Notes under the pieces: model-generated
Seen by the model: only the letters and a program-made list of their open reading frames with translations
Told to the model about the DNA's origin: nothing
Database searches by the model: none
In this document: positions 43,981-54,028 of the stretch, piece after piece
How the letters are laid out: every line of letters begins with the position of its first letter
How positions within the stretch are numbered: position 1 is the stretch's first letter
Made by a program: the position numbers and the translations under genes
DNA from: 40CM-2-70-7 sp035631315
Lineage (GTDB): Bacteria > Gemmatimonadota > Gemmatimonadetes > Gemmatimonadales > GWC2-71-9
NCBI GenBank assembly: GCA_035631315.1
Contig: DASQIZ010000095.1
Span: 1-64,000, forward strand
Length of the DNA: 64,000 nt
Direction: 5' to 3'

Positions 43981-44679
43981 TTGAAAGGTCTCCCGCCCGA
44001 TCACGTGCGGGACATCCTCGAGCGCGATCCTCGACTCCTGGTTCCTGTGGGAACGTGCGAGCAGCATGGACCGCATCTGCCCTTCGGCACTGACACGATC
44101 ATCGTGGAGCGGCTTGCCGACGATCTCTCGAGCCTATTCGGCATTCTGCGGGCGCCCACCGTAGAGTACGGCGTCAACGCGATCACCAAGAAGTCCATCG
44201 CGGGAAATGCGGGAGTACGGCGAAAGACGCTCCACCGGTTGATGAATGATCTCCTCACCGTGTGGGAAGAGGGCGGGGTCGAGACATTCGTCATCCTCAC
44301 GGCGCACGGGCACGACCCGCACCAGGAGGCGCTGTCGACCCTGCGGACACGGGAGGCCCGCGTGTTTGCGGTGGATGTGTTCTCGCTCGACTTCACCGAT
44401 CTCCTCGACGACCCCGAAGGCCCCGTCCACGGCGGTGAGCTCGACACTTCCCTGCTCCTGCACCTGGCGCCGGACCGGGTGCGGATGGAGCTGGCGCAAG
44501 ATTTCTCCCTGGCACCCAAGGCCCTTGCGAAGTACCACCGGGGGAGCGCTTCGATCCCCAGGGGCGGGCCCGGCTCCGTCGGCCGCCCGACTCTCGCCAC
44601 CGCGGAGAAGGGGGCCCGGGTGTATAAGATGATTCTGGACCGCATCGGCACGCGAGTTCTGGGAGGCTATACGCCGTGA
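43981..44679 (+). CDS. Creatininase family protein
   Basis: About 232 residues, a metal-dependent amidohydrolase of the creatininase/FAPy-deformylase/MftE family. The metal motif VGTCEQHGPHLPFGTDT is near the N-terminus, HGGELDTSLLLHL gives a further acidic ligand, and the third motif reads TAHGHDPHQEAL instead of the common NGHGGN. I choose the TTG at 43981, giving MKGLPPDHVRDIL, because homologous proteins begin just before this segment. A GTG at 43957 in the same frame is also possible. The start is only about 40 bases from the divergent kinase start. The next gene starts inside its stop (GTGA). Confidence 0.82.
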   Translation: MKGLPPDHVRDILERDPRLLVPVGTCEQHGPHLPFGTDTIIVERLADDLSSLFGILRAPTVEYGVNAITKKSIAGNAGVRRKTLHRLMNDLLTVWEEGGVETFVILTAHGHDPHQEALSTLRTREARVFAVDVFSLDFTDLLDDPEGPVHGGELDTSLLLHLAPDRVRMELAQDFSLAPKALAKYHRGSASIPRGGPGSVGRPTLATAEKGARVYKMILDRIGTRVLGGYTP

Positions 44680-45329
44680 TGCCATTCCTGTTGGTGCTCG
44701 CCCTTCCCCAGGTCGCGGACTCCGGGGTGCTCGTCATTCGCCAGGACTCGACTCTGATCGCCCGGGAGTCGTTCCACACCAGCCCCGATCCGACCAGTGG
44801 CGGGTGGATCCTGGACGCGAACGTCCGTTACGACCGCAGCCGCCCGGTGATCCAGCTGTCGCCCATCGTCCAGGTGGGCTCCGACCTGTCAGCCGTGAAG
44901 GTCCAGTTCGACGCCGGCGATCCGGGTGCGCCGATGCACATTCTCGGTCAGGTCGGCCGTCGCCGGTTCACGCTACGCTACGTCTCCCGCAACGACGAGC
45001 GGGCGCGCGAGCTGCCCGATCCCGGTCGCGCCGTGGTGGTCGATGATTCCGTGTTCTCCCTGTTCACGCCCGTCGCCTGGCTGGTCCGCAGTGGCGAGGG
45101 GTCGGTGGCCGCCATCTTCCCGCGTCCGGGGGTCGCCGAGACGTGGACCGTCAAGGATGAGGGACTGGTCGCCGCCGGAGGCCCGGGAACCGACACGCGT
45201 CTCCGGCTGGTCACCGTGCAGAGCCCGCGGCTCGGAAGTATCAGAATATGGATGGATGCGGCCGGCCGCCTCGCCAAGGTCGACATCCCCCGCCTTCACT
45301 TGTCCGCAGAGCGCCAGGTCGGGCGTTAG
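44676..45329 (+). CDS. Secreted protein of unknown function
   Basis: A 217-residue protein starting at the GTG at 44676 (GGGAGG nine bases upstream), overlapping the creatininase stop as GTGA; an ATG begins three bases later. A short hydrophobic leader (PFLLVLALPQVADS) suggests export. The rest is a beta-rich domain with SGVLVIRQDSTLIARESFH, DANVRYDRSRPVIQLS and a C-terminal SIRIWMDAAGRLAKVDIP, resembling domains that describe lipid or polysaccharide-binding beta-sheets, but I cannot assign a family. Translational coupling to the creatininase-type enzyme is the only functional clue. Confidence 0.7.
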   Translation: MMPFLLVLALPQVADSGVLVIRQDSTLIARESFHTSPDPTSGGWILDANVRYDRSRPVIQLSPIVQVGSDLSAVKVQFDAGDPGAPMHILGQVGRRRFTLRYVSRNDERARELPDPGRAVVVDDSVFSLFTPVAWLVRSGEGSVAAIFPRPGVAETWTVKDEGLVAAGGPGTDTRLRLVTVQSPRLGSIRIWMDAAGRLAKVDIPRLHLSAERQVGR

Positions 45330-45398
45330 CCCGTGTAAGGGCGGGCCTGCCCCGGAGGGGCCGAGTCGCTAGGTTGTAGAGACGCCACTTAGGCCGGA

Positions 45399-45414
45399 CC
45401 GCCAGAATTGGCGG
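45399..45414 (+). promoter_or_regulatory. Inverted repeat upstream of the efflux operon
   Basis: CCGCCA (45399-45404) and TGGCGG (45409-45414) form a 6-bp dyad with a GAAT centre, 70 bases before the TolC-like start. It could be an operator for a dimeric repressor or simply a hairpin. Another small hairpin (GCCCC/GGGGC at 45349-45361) follows the previous gene. No promoter hexamers are clear. Confidence 0.35.
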
Positions 45415-45482
45415 ACGAAACCCCCTGCCAGTCCGGCGCGTAGGACTCGATGACTCAACGACCTGGATTCAAGGACCCCCTC

Positions 45483-46964
45483 ATGCGTAAGACCCTGTTC
45501 GTCGTCGGGCTCGTCGTCTGCCCGGCGCTTGTTGACGCCCAGGCGTCGGTGCCCGCCTCGCTGTCGTTGTCGGACGCGATCGCCATCGCGCGCGACAACA
45601 ACCCGGTGTACCGGCAGACCCTGGCTACTCGCAGCGCCTCGCTCTGGAACGCGCGGAGCGCGTGGGCCAATCTTTTCATTCCTCAGGCGACCGCCTCGGG
45701 ATCGATCGGATACACCGGCCCGGGCTCGCAGAACTTCCTGGCGACGAGCTTTTCGCAGCCGGTCTCGACCGCGAGCTCCCAGTACAGCATCAACCTCAAT
45801 TGGCAGCTGAGCGGGCAGACCCTGGCCGCCCCCGGCCAAGCGCATGCCAACGCCGACGCCGTGGACGCCGACATCATCGGTGCGCGCGCCACGCTGGTCA
45901 ACAATGTGACGGCGCAGTACCTGACGGCTCTGCAGTCCCGCGACAACGCTACGGTGGACGAGAAGCAGCTCGAGAGCGCGGATCAGGCACTGAAGCTGGC
46001 GCAGGCGAAGTACTCGGTCGGCTCGGGCACCTTGCTCGATGTCCGGCAGGCGCAGGTCGCGCGTGGCCAAGCCGAGGTGGCGCTGCTGACGGCGCAGACG
46101 GATGTGCAGGTGCAGAAACTAAAGCTCTTCGAGCTGATGGGCGTGAACGCGCCCGGCGACATCAAGACGGTCACGCTCTCGGACACCTTCGCCGTCAGCG
46201 AGCCGCACTGGCAGCTCGACGAGCTACTGGCGACCGCGCAGGCGCAGAATCCCCAGCTGCAGGCCCTCGAGTCGCGCGCGAGCGCACAAAAATGGGCGGT
46301 GCGCGCGGCGACCGCGTCCTATGGTCCGTCGGTGAGTCTCTCGGCCGGATGGTCTGGGTTCACGCAGCGGTTCAACAACCTGGACCCGATCATCCTCAGC
46401 AACCAGGTGCAGTTCGCGGCTGCCCATGCTGCATGTGAAACCAACGATTCGATTCGCGCCGGCGCGGGGCTCAACAAGCTCAACAACTGCGACGCGCGGT
46501 ACACCTGGGGCTCGGCGGACACCAAAGCGCTCTCGGACCAGAATTCGCAATACCCGTTCAGCTTTACGCGGCAGCCCTTCCAGGCGTCGATCCGCGTCAG
46601 CATCCCGCTCTGGACGAACTTCCAGCAGCCGATCTCGGTATCGAATGCGAAGTCGAACCAGGAGCAGGCCGATCAGGCGGCGCGAGCCCAGTCGCTGGCG
46701 CTCCGCACGCTGGTCCAGAACGGTTACTTGACGCTGCAGACCGCGTATCAGACCATCGCGATTCAGGACACGAGCCGGTCGGCCGCCAAGGAAGCGCTGC
46801 AGCTCGCCACCGACCGCTACCGGGTGGGCTCGGGCACGTTCCTCGATGTGGTGCAGGCCCAGGTCAACGACATCAAGGCGGAGACGGACTACGTCACCGC
46901 GGTCTACAACTATCACAAGGCTCGCGCCGCGCTCGAAGCCGCGGTCGGCAAGCCGCTGAACTAA
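45483..46964 (+). CDS. TolC family outer-membrane efflux channel
   Basis: About 493 residues from the ATG at 45483 (AAGGA upstream), with a signal peptide RKTLFVVGLVVCPALVDAQ. Two outer-membrane efflux repeats are visible, each with a coiled-coil region: YSVGSGTLLDVRQAQVARGQAE in the first half and YRVGSGTFLDVVQAQVNDIKAE in the second. A cysteine pair (HAACETND...NNCDARY) sits in the middle domain. It should form the trimeric channel for the adaptor and ABC transporter genes that follow. The adaptor begins 20 bases downstream. Confidence 0.92.
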   Translation: MRKTLFVVGLVVCPALVDAQASVPASLSLSDAIAIARDNNPVYRQTLATRSASLWNARSAWANLFIPQATASGSIGYTGPGSQNFLATSFSQPVSTASSQYSINLNWQLSGQTLAAPGQAHANADAVDADIIGARATLVNNVTAQYLTALQSRDNATVDEKQLESADQALKLAQAKYSVGSGTLLDVRQAQVARGQAEVALLTAQTDVQVQKLKLFELMGVNAPGDIKTVTLSDTFAVSEPHWQLDELLATAQAQNPQLQALESRASAQKWAVRAATASYGPSVSLSAGWSGFTQRFNNLDPIILSNQVQFAAAHAACETNDSIRAGAGLNKLNNCDARYTWGSADTKALSDQNSQYPFSFTRQPFQASIRVSIPLWTNFQQPISVSNAKSNQEQADQAARAQSLALRTLVQNGYLTLQTAYQTIAIQDTSRSAAKEALQLATDRYRVGSGTFLDVVQAQVNDIKAETDYVTAVYNYHKARAALEAAVGKPLN

Positions 46965-46984
46965 CTCAAGGATCGGAATTCGAC

Positions 46985-48265
46985 ATGTCGAAACGTGGCA
47001 AAATTTTCCTGGGTGCCGGCGGCGGCGTACTCCTGGTCGCGCTGATCGTCCTCTCGGCCAGTGCCAAGCGCGACAAGGGGGTCGACGTCCGCATCGAAAC
47101 CGTGGGCCGCAAGGATCTGGTCGCGGCGGTGACGGCGAGCGGCAAGATCCAGCCCAAGAAAAAGGTCGACATCTCGGCCGACATCACCGGGCGGATCACC
47201 GAAATCGGCGTGAAGGAAGGCGATTGGGTGGAAAAGGGACAGTTCCTGCTGCAGATCGACCCGACCGTCTACGAAGCCGCAGTGCAGCAATTCCAGGCTG
47301 GGCTCGCGTCCGCGGAGGCGTTCGCCGTGCAGGCGCAGGCCAACCGCGATCAGGCGCAGCGGGCGCTGACGCGCACCAAGGAGCTGCGCACGTCGAGCCC
47401 CAACCTCGTCTCGGACGAGCAGCTCGAGCAGGCCCAGACGGCGTTCGACGTCGCGGACGCGAACTACAACTCCGCGAAGCACCAGGTCGACCAGTCCCGC
47501 GCCAATGTGCAACAGGCCCAGGACAATCTGCGGAAGACGCATCTCGTCGCGCCGATGGCGGGCCGGGTGACCCGGCTGGCCGTGGAGACGGGCGAAGTGG
47601 CCGTGCCGCAGAGCTTTTCGAAGGATGTCGGACTCCTGATGACGGTCTCGGATCTGTCCGTGATCCAGACGGTCGTGCAGGTGGACGAGACTGATGTGGT
47701 CCGGCTGCATCTGGGCGATTCAGTCGACGTGTCGATTGACGCATTTCCTGACTCGACTTTCTCGGGGCGGGTGACCAAGATTTCCGACAGCTCGGTGCTG
47801 CCGGCCGGGGCGAGTGCGCAGACCGGGCAGAACACCACGGCTGTGGATTACGACGTGGAGGTCACGCTGACCAAGCCCCCCGCCAACGTGCGCCCGGATC
47901 TCTCGGCCACGGCGCGGATCATCACCGACACGCGGAAGCAGGCGCTATCGATCCCGATCATCGCGCTCACCCAGCGGGACAACAAACCCGTGGTGACCGA
48001 GGGGCATACGCCGGACACCACGATGATGAGCAAGAAGAACGCCCAGACCGAAGGCGTCTTCGTCGTGACGAACGGCAAGGCGACCTTCCGCCCGGTGAAG
48101 GTGGGCATCGCGGGCGATCAGTACTTCGAAGTGCTGGACGGATTGAAGGGTGGCGAAACCATCGTCGCGGGACCCTACCAGGCCATCCGCGACCTCAAGG
48201 ACGGAGCCGCCGTGCGCGGGACCAAGACGCCGGGCGATTCCGGAGCCGTACGGAGGGCTTCGTGA
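46985..48265 (+). CDS. HlyD/MacA-type periplasmic adaptor
   Basis: A 426-residue membrane-fusion protein. A membrane anchor (GKIFLGAGGGVLLVALIVL) is followed by VTASGKIQPKKKVDISADITGRITEIGVKEGDWVEKGQ, the first half of the lipoyl domain, then a coiled coil (about 47280-47520) and the returning lipoyl half LVAPMAGRVTRLAVETGEVA, and a beta-barrel and membrane-proximal domain. AAGGATCGG precedes the ATG. It links the inner-membrane ABC permeases to the TolC-like channel, as in MacA-MacB-TolC. The stop overlaps the ATPase start as GTGA. Confidence 0.92.
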   Translation: MSKRGKIFLGAGGGVLLVALIVLSASAKRDKGVDVRIETVGRKDLVAAVTASGKIQPKKKVDISADITGRITEIGVKEGDWVEKGQFLLQIDPTVYEAAVQQFQAGLASAEAFAVQAQANRDQAQRALTRTKELRTSSPNLVSDEQLEQAQTAFDVADANYNSAKHQVDQSRANVQQAQDNLRKTHLVAPMAGRVTRLAVETGEVAVPQSFSKDVGLLMTVSDLSVIQTVVQVDETDVVRLHLGDSVDVSIDAFPDSTFSGRVTKISDSSVLPAGASAQTGQNTTAVDYDVEVTLTKPPANVRPDLSATARIITDTRKQALSIPIIALTQRDNKPVVTEGHTPDTTMMSKKNAQTEGVFVVTNGKATFRPVKVGIAGDQYFEVLDGLKGGETIVAGPYQAIRDLKDGAAVRGTKTPGDSGAVRRAS

Positions 48266-48990
48266 CGCACCAGGAGTTCGTGACCGGGGATACCCCGCTT
48301 CCCGACATCGTCATTCTCACGCACAAGCTGGCGCGGGAGTACATCATGGGCACGGAGACGGTCCGCGCACTGCGGGGCGTCAGTCTCCAGATCCGCCGCA
48401 ACGAGTACGTGGCGGTGATGGGTCCGTCGGGGTCGGGCAAGTCCACGTTCATGAACCTGATCGGCTGCCTCGATACGCCGAGCGCCGGGGAGTACTGGCT
48501 CAACGGCCAGAAGGTCTCGGACCTTGGGGATGACGATCTGGCGCGGATCCGGAACAAGGAAATCGGATTCGTCTTCCAGACGTTCAACCTCCTGCCCCGC
48601 GCCGACGCGCTCCACAACGTCGAGCTACCCCTCGTGTACGCCGGCATGCGTGCCGCAGAGCGCCGGAAGAAGGCGTCCGATGCGCTGGCCCGCGTGGGCC
48701 TGGCCGACCGCATGCATCACCGCCCCAACGAGCTCTCCGGCGGTCAGCGGCAGCGCGTCGCGATCGCGCGCGCGCTGGTGAACAGTCCCTCCATCCTGCT
48801 CGCGGATGAACCGACCGGTAACCTCGACTCGGCGACGTCCAACGAAATCATGGGTGTGTTCAAGGAGCTGCATAGGCAGGGGCAAACGGTGGTGATGGTC
48901 ACGCACGAGCCCGACATCGCGGCGAATGCCGAGCGCGTCGTCACGCTGCGCGACGGCCTCATCCACACGGACCAGAAACAGGCCGCCTAG
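48262..48990 (+). CDS. ABC transporter ATP-binding protein (MacB/LolD-like)
   Basis: A 242-residue ATPase with Walker A GPSGSGKST, Q-loop FVFQTFNLLPR, signature LSGGQRQRVAIARAL, Walker B ILLADEPTGNLD and the switch histidine in VMVTHEPD. The type is that of MacB/LolD/FtsE, which power mechanotransmission-type exporters. It starts with GTG in a 4-base overlap with the adaptor, and its stop overlaps the first permease start by one base (TAGTG). It is the only ATPase in a cluster with four permeases, so it may serve all of them. Confidence 0.95.
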   Translation: MTHQEFVTGDTPLPDIVILTHKLAREYIMGTETVRALRGVSLQIRRNEYVAVMGPSGSGKSTFMNLIGCLDTPSAGEYWLNGQKVSDLGDDDLARIRNKEIGFVFQTFNLLPRADALHNVELPLVYAGMRAAERRKKASDALARVGLADRMHHRPNELSGGQRQRVAIARALVNSPSILLADEPTGNLDSATSNEIMGVFKELHRQGQTVVMVTHEPDIAANAERVVTLRDGLIHTDQKQAA

Positions 48991-50228
48991 TGCCGTTTTA
49001 CGAAGCGATCAGCCTCGCCCTGCAGACCATCCGGGCCCAGAAGCTCAAGAGCTTCTTCTCGGTGATCGGCGTGTTCATCGGCGTCACGTTCCTGATCGCG
49101 GCGGTGTCGATCGTGAACGGCATGAACCGCTACATGACCGACAAGTTCGCGGCCACCATCGTGGGCGTGAACACGTTCCAGCTGCGCCAGCGGCCCAACA
49201 TCAATTTCAACATGACGGATTCCATCTGGCGCTCCTGGCGCCGCCGGCCTCGGATCACGTTCGCGGATGCCGACGCCGTGAGCCGCGGTGTGACCGTGCC
49301 CGTGACCCTGTCGTGGTACTCCGAAGATCAGGGCACCGTCGAGTACAACGGCAAGATCGCCCGGGGCATCAACCTCGAAGGGACGAGCGCCGACTACTTC
49401 GACATCAAGAACCTCAACATCACCGAGGGCCGGCCCTTCTCGCCGCAGGAAGCGAAGGCCGGGATCCCGGTGGCGGTGCTGGGCTGGGAGCTGGCCGACA
49501 AGCTGTTCATCGGGAACGATCCGATCGGCAAGACGATCAAGATCCAGGGGCTCCCCTACACGGTGATCGGCGTGGTCGAGAAGCAGGGCACCATGTTGGG
49601 GATGTCGCTCGACAAGTTCGTCGTGGCCCCCGCGACGTCGCCGATCCAGCGGGACGTCAACCCGCCGCACGTCGTGGACGCCTTGATGATCCAGGCCAAC
49701 ACGATCCCTGAGATGAACGCGGCGATGGACCAGGTGGAGGGGATCATGCGGTCCCGCCACCACCTCCGGCCCACGCAGGACGACAACTTCGCGCTCGAGA
49801 CCTCGGCGGCCGTGCTCGACTGGTGGAGCGGCATCAGCCGCCTGATGTTCTACTTCGGCCCCGGCATCGTGATGATCTCGCTGGTCGTTGGCGGGATCGT
49901 GATCATGAACATCATGCTCATGGCCGTGGCCGAGCGCACCCGTGAGATCGGTGTGCGGAAGTCCCTGGGCGCCAAGCGGAAAGACATCATGCGGCAGTTC
50001 CTGGCCGAGGCGATCACGCTGTCGACGGTCGGAGCGGCGCTCGGTATCGCCACCGGCATCATCCTGTCCATCGTGATTCAGGCGTTCACGCCCCTCGCGG
50101 CCCAGGTTGCGCCCTGGTCGGTGGGGGTCGGCGTGCTCCTCGGATCCGTGGTGGGCGTGGTCTTCGGTACCTTGCCGGCGTCGCGCGCGTCGCGACTCGA
50201 TCCCATCGCCGCGCTGCGGCAGGAGTAG
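48990..50228 (+). CDS. MacB/FtsX-type ABC permease, copy A1
   Basis: A 412-residue permease with an N-terminal helix (FFSVIGVFIGVTFLIAAVSIVNGM), a MacB periplasmic core domain (about residues 50-270), and three C-terminal helices around GIVMISLVVGGIVIMNIMLMAVAERTREIGVRKSLGAKRKDI. The TREIGVRKSLGA and final SRASRLDPIAALRQE motifs are MacB hallmarks. It is most like copy A2 (51546-52790): both begin with an EAI.LALQ-type helix and have an IxGMN segment after the first helix. It is probably one subunit of a heterodimer with copy B1, which begins three bases downstream. Confidence 0.92.
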   Translation: MPFYEAISLALQTIRAQKLKSFFSVIGVFIGVTFLIAAVSIVNGMNRYMTDKFAATIVGVNTFQLRQRPNINFNMTDSIWRSWRRRPRITFADADAVSRGVTVPVTLSWYSEDQGTVEYNGKIARGINLEGTSADYFDIKNLNITEGRPFSPQEAKAGIPVAVLGWELADKLFIGNDPIGKTIKIQGLPYTVIGVVEKQGTMLGMSLDKFVVAPATSPIQRDVNPPHVVDALMIQANTIPEMNAAMDQVEGIMRSRHHLRPTQDDNFALETSAAVLDWWSGISRLMFYFGPGIVMISLVVGGIVIMNIMLMAVAERTREIGVRKSLGAKRKDIMRQFLAEAITLSTVGAALGIATGIILSIVIQAFTPLAAQVAPWSVGVGVLLGSVVGVVFGTLPASRASRLDPIAALRQE

Positions 50229-50231
50229 GTC

Positions 50232-51467
50232 ATGACTCCGATGCTCGAAGGTGTCGGCATTGCACTCGAGTCCATCAAGACTTCCAAGGCCCGGGCGGCG
50301 CTCACCATTCTCGGCGTCGCCATCGGCGTCATGGTCGTCATGGTCATCGGCGCCATCATCTCGGGCTTCAACAAGGGCGTCAGCGACCAGTTGGCGCGGA
50401 CCGGCCCCACCACGTTCTTCGTGACGCGGTTCTTCCAGGCCGGCGTCGTGGTTTCGGACGGTTCGGACGAGATGAGCCCCTGGCGCCGGAACCCGCCCCT
50501 GTCCGTGGAAGACGCGCACACGATCGAGGCCATCCCATCGGTGGCGTGGGTCGCCGTGGACGAAGGATCCAACGCCGACGTCAGCTTCGGAAACAAGAAG
50601 CAGTCGAGCGTCCGCATCGACGGCCGGTCGTCCGCGTGGCCCAACGTGGCCGGCGGCGACATCGCGCCGGGCCGCTCGTTCACCGAGCTCGAGAATCAGT
50701 CGAATTCCACCGTCGCCGTGATCAATGCCAAGCTGGCCGATCTGCTGTTCGACCGGCTGGACCCGATTGGCCAGCGAATCCACATCCAGGGCGTGCCCTA
50801 CACGGTGATCGGTGTCTGGAATCCCCCGCCCCAGCTGTTCGGCGGTGAGCCCTCCCCGGAGGCCGTCATCCCCCACGAGGCCTTCGCGAAGTACGTCCAG
50901 CACTGGAAGGGATGGATGGACTTCCTCGTGGGACCGAAGGAGGGCGTCTCGACGGCGCAGGCGATGGAAGACGTCACCGAGGCGATCCGGATCAAACGCG
51001 GTCTCCGGCCCGGACAGGACAACAATTTCGCGCTGGTCTCGCAGGACAAGATCCTCGAGAAGCTGGACGGCATTACCTTCGCGTTCCGGCTCGTGATGTT
51101 CGCGCTGTCGTCGGTGGGCCTGATGGTGGGCGGTGTCGGCGTGGTCGCGATCATGATGATCTCGGTCACCGAGCGCACCCGCGAGATCGGCGTCCGGAAG
51201 GCGCTCGGCGCCACCCGTCGCGAGATCCTGTGGCAGTTCCTGGTCGAAGCCTCGACGCTCACGCTGGTGGGCGGCGCGGTCGGCATGATCCTCGGCGGTC
51301 TCGGCGCGGGACTGCTCAAGCTGCTGACGCCGATTCCGGCCTACGTGCCGTTGGCGTCGGTGATCATCGCGCTCATCGCGGCCGCGCTGACCGGCGTACT
51401 CTTCGGCATCGTGCCGGCGAACAAAGCCTCCAGACTGGATCCCGTCGAAGCGCTGAGATACGAATAA
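50232..51467 (+). CDS. MacB/FtsX-type ABC permease, copy B1
   Basis: A 411-residue permease of the same family, with helix 1 ARAALTILGVAIGVMVVMVIGA, the periplasmic core, and the C-terminal block GVGVVAIMMISVTERTREIGVRKALGATRREILWQFLVEA. It differs from A1 and A2 in the helix 1 motif (LTILGVxIGV) and in the ALSSVGLMVGGVGV helix, and it is closer to copy B2 (52787-54028). It ends in ASRLDPVEALRYE, as does B2. A hairpin (51473-51506) separates it from copy A2. Confidence 0.92.
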   Translation: MTPMLEGVGIALESIKTSKARAALTILGVAIGVMVVMVIGAIISGFNKGVSDQLARTGPTTFFVTRFFQAGVVVSDGSDEMSPWRRNPPLSVEDAHTIEAIPSVAWVAVDEGSNADVSFGNKKQSSVRIDGRSSAWPNVAGGDIAPGRSFTELENQSNSTVAVINAKLADLLFDRLDPIGQRIHIQGVPYTVIGVWNPPPQLFGGEPSPEAVIPHEAFAKYVQHWKGWMDFLVGPKEGVSTAQAMEDVTEAIRIKRGLRPGQDNNFALVSQDKILEKLDGITFAFRLVMFALSSVGLMVGGVGVVAIMMISVTERTREIGVRKALGATRREILWQFLVEASTLTLVGGAVGMILGGLGAGLLKLLTPIPAYVPLASVIIALIAAALTGVLFGIVPANKASRLDPVEALRYE

Positions 51468-51472
51468 CGGAC

Positions 51473-51506
51473 GTGGGGACGTGGGGAGGTTGGCCCACGT
51501 CCCCAC
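51473..51506. repeat. Palindromic GTGGGGACGTGGG element within the permease cluster
   Basis: A perfect 13-bp inverted repeat pairs 51473-51485 with 51494-51506, loop of eight. It fills most of the 78-base gap between permeases B1 and A2 and is the only sizeable gap in the operon. The arm differs by one base from that at 2545-2557. With no T-run it may be an attenuator or mRNA-stability element, or a boundary left by duplication. Confidence 0.7.
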
Positions 51507-51545
51507 ACCCCTACATCCCCAGGCCCCGGTAGTTTTCTCTTCACC

Positions 51546-52786
<1,241 letters not shown>

Positions 52787-52790
<4 letters not shown>

Positions 52791-54028
52791 GATTTCATTC
52801 GGTTTCGGAAGGGTGGCAGATCGCCCTCGACCAGCTCCGTGCCAACAAGTTGCGCTCGGGGCTGACGATCTTGGGCGTCGTGATCGGGGTCGCGACGGTC
52901 ATGGGGATGGCGTCGATCGTGCAGGGCATCCGGGATCAGATCATCAACACCATCGAAGTCGCCGGCCCCACCACGTTCTACGTGATGCGTTTTTTCTCGC
53001 AGACACCCCTGAACCCGGACCAGTTGCCGAAAGAGGTCCGCATCCGCCCCGTGCTCAAGCCGTCCGAGGCGAAGCTCATCGCGGGGCTGACCGAGGTGCA
53101 GTACTCCGGAATGTGGGTGCAGCTCTTCGAGAAGATGGAGTTTCAGGGAGAGCACACGCAGCTGATGACGGCGTTCGGCGCCGACAGTCACTACATGGAG
53201 ATTCAGGGCGGCGAGCTGCTCGATGGGCGGTTCTTCACGCCGTCCGAGGAAGCGAGCGGCGCCCCGGTGGTCGTGCTCGAGCGCGCACCCGCCGACAAGC
53301 TGTTCGGGCGGCTGCAGCCGATCGGGCGCTTCGTCCGCATCGGGGGGAATTCTCTCGAAGTGATCGGGATCTATCAGAACCCCGCGAACATCTTCCAGCC
53401 GCCGTCGCAGGAAATCGGCGCCATCATGCCCTTCGAGACGGCGCGACGATTCTTTCGCTACGACCAGACCAACGCCTTGTGGATCGTGGTGAAGCCGGTC
53501 CCGACTGCCACCGTCACGCAGACGGAAGATGCGGTGACCGTGGCGCTCCGGCGTTCCCGCGGCCTGACGCCGGGTCAGCCCAACAGCTTCGACATGATCA
53601 CCCAGGACCAGATTCTCGACATCTTCAATGGCCTCACGAGCACGTTCTTCGGGATCATGGTCGCCCTGTCTAGCGTTGCGCTCATGGTGGGGGGCATCGG
53701 CGTCATGGCCATCATGATGGTCTCGGTAACCGACCGGACCCGGGAAATCGGCGTCCGGAAGGCCCTGGGTGCCACGCGACTCGAAATCCTGTGGCAATTT
53801 CTCATCGAAGCCTCGACGCTGACCCTGCTCGGGGGCTTGGTGGGCATCTTCATCGGCCTGATATTCGGACAAGTCATCAAGCTGATTCTGCACTTCGATT
53901 CGGGGGTTCCCGTGTGGAGCGCGTTCGTCGCCTGCCTGGTGTCGGTCCTGATCGGCCTAGTCTTCGGCGTGCTCCCCGCTCAGCGGGCGGCGCGGCTGGA
54001 TCCGGTGGAGGCACTACGCTATGAGTGA
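52787..54028 (+). CDS. MacB/FtsX-type ABC permease, copy B2
   Basis: A 413-residue permease with helix 1 SGLTILGVVIGVATVMGMASI, the periplasmic core, and ALMVGGIGVMAIMMVSVTDRTREIGVRKALGATRLEILWQ; it ends in AARLDPVEALRYE. It pairs with A2 by the ATGA overlap and by similarity repeats the A1-B1 arrangement. Its last eight bases overlap the bshB1 start, so the transporter and the bacillithiol gene are transcribed together. Confidence 0.92.

Noticed and set aside
45330..45482. Riboswitch or structured RNA before the efflux operon
   Set aside because: Only small unrelated hairpins are visible; no known riboswitch core could be recognised.
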